From: Flavobacterium humidisoli
GTDB lineage: Bacteria; Bacteroidota; Bacteroidia; Flavobacteriales; Flavobacteriaceae
Assembly: GCF_023272795.1 (NCBI RefSeq)
Contig: NZ_CP096829.1
Span: 4,960,001-5,024,000, forward strand
Reading direction: 5' to 3'
DNA length: 64,000 nt
This document shows, piece after piece, positions 59,458 through 64,000 of this stretch. The position numbers and the translations under genes are program-made. The first letter of the stretch is position 1, and every line of letters starts with the position of its first letter. The notes under the pieces are model-generated. The model saw only the letters and a program-made list of their open reading frames with translations, did no database searches and was not told the origin of the DNA.

Positions 59458-60375
59458 ATGAGAACAAAATTATTTTTCTTCGTCATTCTGTTAGTTACAT
59501 GTTCAGGTTATGCACAGCAAGATGCGCAGTACACACAGTATATGTACAATACAATAGCCATAAATCCTGCCTATGCAGGTTCCCGTGGAGTATTTAGCGT
59601 ATTTGGCCTTTACCGCACCCAATGGGTTGGTCTTGATGGAGCACCAGAGACAAGCAGCTTCTCAATCAATACGCCAATAAACAATAGCAGACTAGGTATT
59701 GGAGCTTCATTAGTCAATGACAAAATTGGCCCTACAAATGAAAATAACATCTCAGTCGATCTGTCTTATACAATTCAGACATCTGCAGATTTCAAGCTAT
59801 CATTTGGCATCAAGGGAACGGCAAACATCTTCAATTTAGATGTAAACAAATTAAATCCTGCAGACCAGGGCGACCCTCAATTTCAGGATTTAAACAGTAA
59901 ATTCTCTCCAAACGTCGGAGCTGGAGTCTACTGGCATTCTGACAAAGCATACATTGGTTTGTCTGTTCCAAACTTTATTGAAACAAATCGTTACGACGAT
60001 AATGATGTTGCTATCTATAAAGACAGAATCAATTACTACTTAATTGGGGGCTACGTATTCGATCTGGACAAATATCAGTATATAAAATTTAAACCCGCCA
60101 TTTTAACCAAAATGGTTCAAGGGGCACCGCTGCAAGTGGATCTATCTGCGAATTTTATGTTCTATGATAAATTTATGATAGGTGCGGCCTATAGATGGAG
60201 CGCTTCATTAAGTGCTATGGTTGGATTTCAGATCACAGACGGACTATATTTAGGGTATGGCTACGATCGGGAAACTACCAAATTAAACAATTACAATTCA
60301 GGCTCGCACGAGATCTTCCTGCGTTATGAATTCTTCTCAAACAAAGGCAAAATGACAACTCCTCGCTTCTTTTAA
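59458..60375 (+). CDS. PorP/SprF family outer-membrane protein
   Basis: A 305-residue member of the type IX secretion-associated PorP/SprF family. A signal peptide (MRTKLFFFVILLVTCSGYAQ) is followed by QDAQYTQYMYNTIAINPAYA, the family signature, and a beta-barrel with aromatic strands ending GSHEIFLRYEF. SprF is needed to export SprB in F. johnsoniae, and each SprB-like or CHU_C-type protein usually has its own partner; its location directly after the adhesin makes it the dedicated one here. It is 12 bp ahead of the OmpA gene, with which it shares an operon. Confidence 0.93.
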   Translation: MRTKLFFFVILLVTCSGYAQQDAQYTQYMYNTIAINPAYAGSRGVFSVFGLYRTQWVGLDGAPETSSFSINTPINNSRLGIGASLVNDKIGPTNENNISVDLSYTIQTSADFKLSFGIKGTANIFNLDVNKLNPADQGDPQFQDLNSKFSPNVGAGVYWHSDKAYIGLSVPNFIETNRYDDNDVAIYKDRINYYLIGGYVFDLDKYQYIKFKPAILTKMVQGAPLQVDLSANFMFYDKFMIGAAYRWSASLSAMVGFQITDGLYLGYGYDRETTKLNNYNSGSHEIFLRYEFFSNKGKMTTPRFF

Positions 60376-60387
60376 AAATAAGGCATC

Positions 60388-62331
60388 ATGAAAAACTATA
60401 CACTACTTTTCGTTACAATTATAGGCGCTTTTTCATTCAGCAGTTATGCCCAGCAGACAAAAATAAATGCTGCGGACAAAAAATATGACAGCTACGCTTA
60501 TGTCGATGCAATAAAGACCTATGAAAAAGTTGCCGCAAAAGGCTACAAATCTGAAGACATGTTTAAAAAACTGGGAAATGCCTATTATTTCAATTCAGAT
60601 TTCCAGAACGCGGCAAAATGGTACGGCGAATTATTTGCAATGAATCCAAATCCTGAACCGGAATACTATTTTAGATATGCCCAATCTTTAAAATCGACTG
60701 GAGATATCGCCAAGGCCAATAAGCTTTTGGAAGAATTCAATGCTGTCTCAAAAAATGACAGCAGAGGAAAACTTTACAAAGAAGACATAAACTATATGGA
60801 CCAGATAAAAGCAAATTCTGGGAGGTACCAGATAGAAGACGCGGGCATTAATAGCAAATACTCAGATTACGGCTCATTTGTCTATAATAATAAAATTTAT
60901 TTTGCGTCTGCGCGAGATACGGGAAATTTTACACAGCGTAAACACAAATGGACAGGAGAATATTTCACCAATATTTATAATGCTGATCTGGATCCCGCAA
61001 CGGGAACCGCATCAAAAGTGAATAAATTTAAATCGGCTATTAATACCAAATTTCACGAAGCTTCTCCTGTTTTTACCAAAGACGGAAAAACAGTCTATTT
61101 TACCCGAAACAACTATATTGACGGAAAAAAAGGCAAAGACGAAAGCAAAGTCACTTTAATCAAGCTTTACAGAGCCGAACTGGGAAAAGACAATAAATGG
61201 ACTAATATTACCGAGCTTCCATTCAACAGCAATAACTACAGCACAGCGCATCCGGCTCTAAGCCCAGACGAAAAAACGCTGTATTTTGCTTCTGATATGC
61301 CAGGATCTTTTGGAGAATCTGATCTGTATAAAGTAACTATAAATTCAAATGGTGGCTATGGCCCTCCGCAAAATCTCGGAAACACGATTAATACGGAAGG
61401 AAAAGAAACCTATCCCTATCTAACCTCTGAAAATGAGATTTATTTTGCATCTGACGGACATCCGGGTCTGGGAGGATTGGATGTTTTTGTAGCCAATATT
61501 GACAATAGCGGAAAAATAAGCAATATTCAGAATGTCGGGGCAGATGTCAATTCTCCAAAAGATGATTTTGCGTACATTATTGATCCTGAAACAAGAAGAG
61601 GTTTCTTCACATCCAACAAAGATGGCGGACAGGGTTCTGATGACATCTATAGGTTCTTAGAAACTAGAAGACTCAAATGCATCCAACAGCTATACGGAAT
61701 AATAACGGATGCTGAAACGGGGCTTGCGCTTCCAGGAGCAAAAGTCACTCTGTATGATGATCAGATGAATCTTAAAAATTCTGCTGTTGCAGACGGTTCC
61801 GGAGTATACACCTTTGATGTGGAATGCGGGAAAACGTATTATGTAAGAGCTGAAAAACCAGAATTCACTACAAAAGAAGTAAGTATAGCCATAGACAAAA
61901 CAAGCGGCAAGACCAACCTGCCGATTGCACTGGAAAAAGCGACCTGCAAGGTTACCGTCGGTGATGATTTAGGAAAATGCTTCGGAATCAAAATGATTTA
62001 CTTTGATTTGGATAAATCTAATATTAGAACAGAAGCGGCGCTTGATTTGGAAAAAATACTCGTTGTTTTAAACGATTATCCAACTATGAAATTGGATATC
62101 CGTTCACACACAGACAGCAGGGCATCGCACCAGTACAACGAAGCATTATCTGACCGCCGAGCCAAATCGACCGTTCAGTGGCTCATTAAAAACGGAATAG
62201 CTCCTAACCGATTAACAGGAAAAGGCTATGGCGAAACAGAATTGGTAAATAAATGCGCAGACGATGTTCCATGTACCGAAGAGGAACATCAGGCAAATAG
62301 ACGAAGCGAATTTATTATTACTGCTTTATAA
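60388..62331 (+). CDS. TPR-PD40-OmpA outer-membrane protein of the adhesin locus
   Basis: A 647-residue exported protein: signal peptide (MKNYTLLFVTIIGAFSFSSY, then AQ), TPR-like region (about 30-130), a PD40/WD40-like propeller (about 150-430; e.g. HPALSPDEKTLYFASDMPGS, YPYLTSENEIYFASDG), a carboxypeptidase-regulatory-like domain (YGIITDAETGLALPGAKVTL), and a C-terminal OmpA domain (IYFDLDKSNIRTEAALDLEK, SHTDSRASHQYNEALSDRRA). The OmpA part should bind peptidoglycan. Such genes typically follow PorP/SprF genes in Bacteroidota, and they may form an envelope-spanning anchor for the adhesin. Confidence 0.93.
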   Translation: MKNYTLLFVTIIGAFSFSSYAQQTKINAADKKYDSYAYVDAIKTYEKVAAKGYKSEDMFKKLGNAYYFNSDFQNAAKWYGELFAMNPNPEPEYYFRYAQSLKSTGDIAKANKLLEEFNAVSKNDSRGKLYKEDINYMDQIKANSGRYQIEDAGINSKYSDYGSFVYNNKIYFASARDTGNFTQRKHKWTGEYFTNIYNADLDPATGTASKVNKFKSAINTKFHEASPVFTKDGKTVYFTRNNYIDGKKGKDESKVTLIKLYRAELGKDNKWTNITELPFNSNNYSTAHPALSPDEKTLYFASDMPGSFGESDLYKVTINSNGGYGPPQNLGNTINTEGKETYPYLTSENEIYFASDGHPGLGGLDVFVANIDNSGKISNIQNVGADVNSPKDDFAYIIDPETRRGFFTSNKDGGQGSDDIYRFLETRRLKCIQQLYGIITDAETGLALPGAKVTLYDDQMNLKNSAVADGSGVYTFDVECGKTYYVRAEKPEFTTKEVSIAIDKTSGKTNLPIALEKATCKVTVGDDLGKCFGIKMIYFDLDKSNIRTEAALDLEKILVVLNDYPTMKLDIRSHTDSRASHQYNEALSDRRAKSTVQWLIKNGIAPNRLTGKGYGETELVNKCADDVPCTEEEHQANRRSEFIITAL

Positions 62332-62349
62332 CCTAAAAAAACAGATAAA

Positions 62350-62380
62350 TAAAAAGCTGCCTGTATGGCAGCTTTTTTAA
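62350..62380 (+). terminator. Terminator of the adhesin operon
   Basis: AAAAGCTGCC and GGCAGCTTTT flank a TGTAT loop, followed by T residues, about 20 bp after the OmpA stop. Confidence 0.85.
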
Positions 62381-62447
62381 TTTAAAAAGTCGTTGCAATT
62401 CTATGAATCACAACGACTTCTAAAAAACCAACCTGTTCAATATACTT

Positions 62448-62954
62448 TTAAAGCTTAACAAATATGTTAGTGTAATATTTTTTTCCTGTAGCTGGATCTG
62501 TTGTTACAGATAACCCAAAATGAGTATAATCGCCAACTATATTTTCTTTATGACCTGGACTATCCAACCAAGCTCTTACAGCGGCCTCTGGAGTTTTATA
62601 GTTGTAGGCAACATTCTCTCCCACTTTTTTAGCTCCCAATACATTAGTCATGTTAGCAGACCTAGCAACAAAATCATTATGATCTACAACATTATTCTGA
62701 ATCATATATTTATTATGCTCTTCACATTTATAAGATATATGATTAATTCTTTCCAGAGAATTTAAACCAATACTCAAACGGTATTCGTTTATTAATCTCA
62801 TCGTCTCTATTTCGGTATCGTTGTAGGTGTAGTTTGCAACAAGTGTTTCTGTTGGAGTAGTAGTTTCCAAGCCAGCTTCAGCGGAATCAGCAGAACATGC
62901 GTTCATTGCGACTAGAATCGCAATGAACAACATGGTGCGCATAATCTTTTTCAT
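62448..62954 (-). CDS. CAP-domain (SCP/PR1-like) lipoprotein
   Basis: A 168-residue predicted lipoprotein: the signal ends with MNAC (MKKIMRTMLFIAILVAMNAC), then a CAP domain with TMRLINEYRLSIGLNSL, the His in DHNDFVARSA, GENVAYNY, AWLDSPGHKENIVGDYTHFG and the C-terminal YYTNIFVKL. The conserved His/Glu set of CAP proteins is present. Bacterial CAP proteins are secreted or surface-linked with unclear function. The start at 62954 is the better of two, four codons after an in-frame start that gives no better signal. It is convergent with the adhesin operon. Confidence 0.88.
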   Translation of the reverse strand: MKKIMRTMLFIAILVAMNACSADSAEAGLETTTPTETLVANYTYNDTEIETMRLINEYRLSIGLNSLERINHISYKCEEHNKYMIQNNVVDHNDFVARSANMTNVLGAKKVGENVAYNYKTPEAAVRAWLDSPGHKENIVGDYTHFGLSVTTDPATGKKYYTNIFVKL

Positions 62955-63138
62955 AATCATCAGCATTTTAGCGGTTTAAAGTAAATGTTGGGGCAAATCC
63001 TTTAAATTTATCTTTGAATAAATTCGTTCGTATTATTGTATACCAAACGTATTCAATTTACCGTTAAAGTGCAAAATTAATCGATGAAATGCATTTATTT
63101 TTTAATTTATTATATAAAATTCTTACGTAAAACTAATT

Positions 63139-63783
63139 TTAAGAAGACAACCTTTCAATCTTCCAAGAAAAATCTGACTGACTAGTATATCGAATTCTAT
63201 CATGAAGCCTATTGGGTCTTCCCTGCCAAAATTCAACTTGCAATGGAGTCACAATATAGCCACCCCAATTTTCGGGTCTGGGAATTGCTTTTCCTTCAAA
63301 TTCAGTTTCTAGTTTTTTTAAATTTTCTTCTAAAAAAGTTCTGGACGGAATCACTTCACTTTGCTTCGAAACAATCGCTCCAAGCTTGCTTCCATCAGGA
63401 CGAGAATCAAAATAATTATCTGAAATAATCTCAGATGTTTTCTGAGCAATTCCTTTAATGATTACCTGACGTTCTGCTTCTTGCCAGAAAAATGACAAGC
63501 AAACATTTGGGTTTGCTTCTATTGCTTTTCCTTTCTCAGAATTGTAATTGGTGTAAAAGATAAACCCTTCTTCCGAAAATTTCTTCAATAAAACGACACG
63601 AGCCTTTGGAAAACCGTCCAATCCAATTGTAGAAACCGTCATGGCATTCACTTCTCCGCTTCCTCCAAAATCTTCAACCTCATGAAACCATCGGTTAAAA
63701 AGATTGATTGGATCTTCGGGAATAGTCGTCTCTAATAGTTCGCTTTTCTCATAAGATTTTCTATAATTACTTAAATCGTTCAT
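63139..63783 (-). CDS. pdxH: Pyridoxamine 5'-phosphate oxidase
   Basis: A 214-residue FMN enzyme completing the pyridoxal-phosphate salvage and synthesis pathway. Characteristic parts: YRKSYEKSELLETTIPEDPI, AMTVSTIGLDGFPKARVVLLK (FMN/PLP binding), GFIFYTNYNSEKGKAIEANP, RQVIIKGIAQKTS, SKQSEVIPSRT and the C-terminal RPNRLHDRIRYT. It is monocistronic and sits at the right end of the window; upstream of it are GGTTTCA repeats and a REP-like inverted repeat. Confidence 0.95.
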   Translation of the reverse strand: MNDLSNYRKSYEKSELLETTIPEDPINLFNRWFHEVEDFGGSGEVNAMTVSTIGLDGFPKARVVLLKKFSEEGFIFYTNYNSEKGKAIEANPNVCLSFFWQEAERQVIIKGIAQKTSEIISDNYFDSRPDGSKLGAIVSKQSEVIPSRTFLEENLKKLETEFEGKAIPRPENWGGYIVTPLQVEFWQGRPNRLHDRIRYTSQSDFSWKIERLSS

Positions 63784-63817
63784 GATTTATTATTTTAGAT
63801 TGTTGACTTTAGATTTA

Positions 63818-63845
63818 GGTTTCAGGTTTCAGGTTTCAGGTTTCA
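63818..63845. repeat. GGTTTCA heptanucleotide microsatellite
   Basis: Four perfect copies of GGTTTCA, 35 nt upstream of the pdxH start. The repeat is out of codon phase with nothing known and may be variable in number. Confidence 0.8.
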
Positions 63846-63870
63846 GTTGACTAAATCTGAATATTTGACT

Positions 63871-63950
63871 GTCACACTAAGCGAAATCGAAGTGTTTTTA
63901 GAAACAGAACTTGCTTTGCAAACATGGGCTTCGACTTTGTTCAGCCTGAC
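63871..63950. repeat. REP-like inverted repeat with TCGAAG ends
   Basis: The arms 63871-63892 (GTCACACTAAGCGAAATCGAAG) and 63929-63950 pair at 16 of 22 positions, mostly tolerating G-T pairs. CGAAxTCGCTxAGTGTGAC-like sequences are familiar to me from intergenic regions in Flavobacteria. It lies at the edge of the window upstream of pdxH, in 155 bp without any gene. Confidence 0.5.
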
Positions 63951-64000
63951 AAATTTAAAACTTCAAACTTCAAACTTTAAGCAACCATATACAAACTTAG

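Overview
The window is a chromosomal segment of a Flavobacterium-like member of the Bacteroidota. The evidence is low GC with long AT-rich spacers, few Shine-Dalgarno sites, -7 boxes of the TAnnTTTG type, a fused alpha/beta branched-chain 2-oxoacid dehydrogenase E1, a DUF3822 gene overlapping rsmD, a sixA-ppk1-ppx polyphosphate operon, and a giant SprB-type gliding/T9SS adhesin followed by PorP/SprF and OmpA genes. I saw no tRNA, rRNA, CRISPR array, insertion sequence or prophage.

Region 1 (1-23,000) is mostly housekeeping: an orphan membrane histidine kinase, a SIMPL protein, a rhomboid protease, a lipid A type acyltransferase, glmM, an ACP phosphodiesterase, gamma-glutamyltransferase, a ClC channel, a Fic AMPylator with a perfect 14-bp inverted repeat at its promoter, uvrA, a MORN-repeat lipoprotein, a probable Flavo-1 structured RNA, a LOG-family protein, an aminopeptidase-like protein fused to an outer-membrane barrel that has lost its zinc site, the fused E1, and kdsB.

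Region 2 (23,000-43,600) holds a methyltransferase, a PQQ-type propeller, a DOPA-dioxygenase-like enzyme, a RecD/Pif1-like helicase, DUF3822-rsmD, a TonB-receptor-like barrel divergent from a two-component system (three GTTAAT direct repeats at 11-bp spacing lie between them), a DAACS symporter, the RNase P RNA on the minus strand, two tandem copies of a BON-lipoprotein/BON-LysM gene pair, and dnaX. In dnaX the gamma frame ends at 42050 just after A10/A-AAA-AAG, and the -1 frame stays open to 42733, so gamma and tau are probably both made by frameshifting or slippage.

Region 3 (43,600-48,270) is a minus-strand run sixA-ppk1-ppx-TMEM175-Crp for polyphosphate and ion homeostasis.

Region 4 (48,270-62,340) is the accessory centrepiece: a small secreted protein of unknown function, a 3289-residue T9SS type B adhesin with twelve near-identical 243-bp SprB repeats plus a 270-bp repeat trio, a strong hairpin, an SprF-family protein and a TPR/PD40/OmpA protein. 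The last part carries a CAP-domain lipoprotein and pdxH.

A recurring intergenic theme is long inverted repeats whose arms are themselves made of short repeated words. Three belong to an AATTCCAA family and all three sit between convergent genes; at least five others of different sequence occur in the window.
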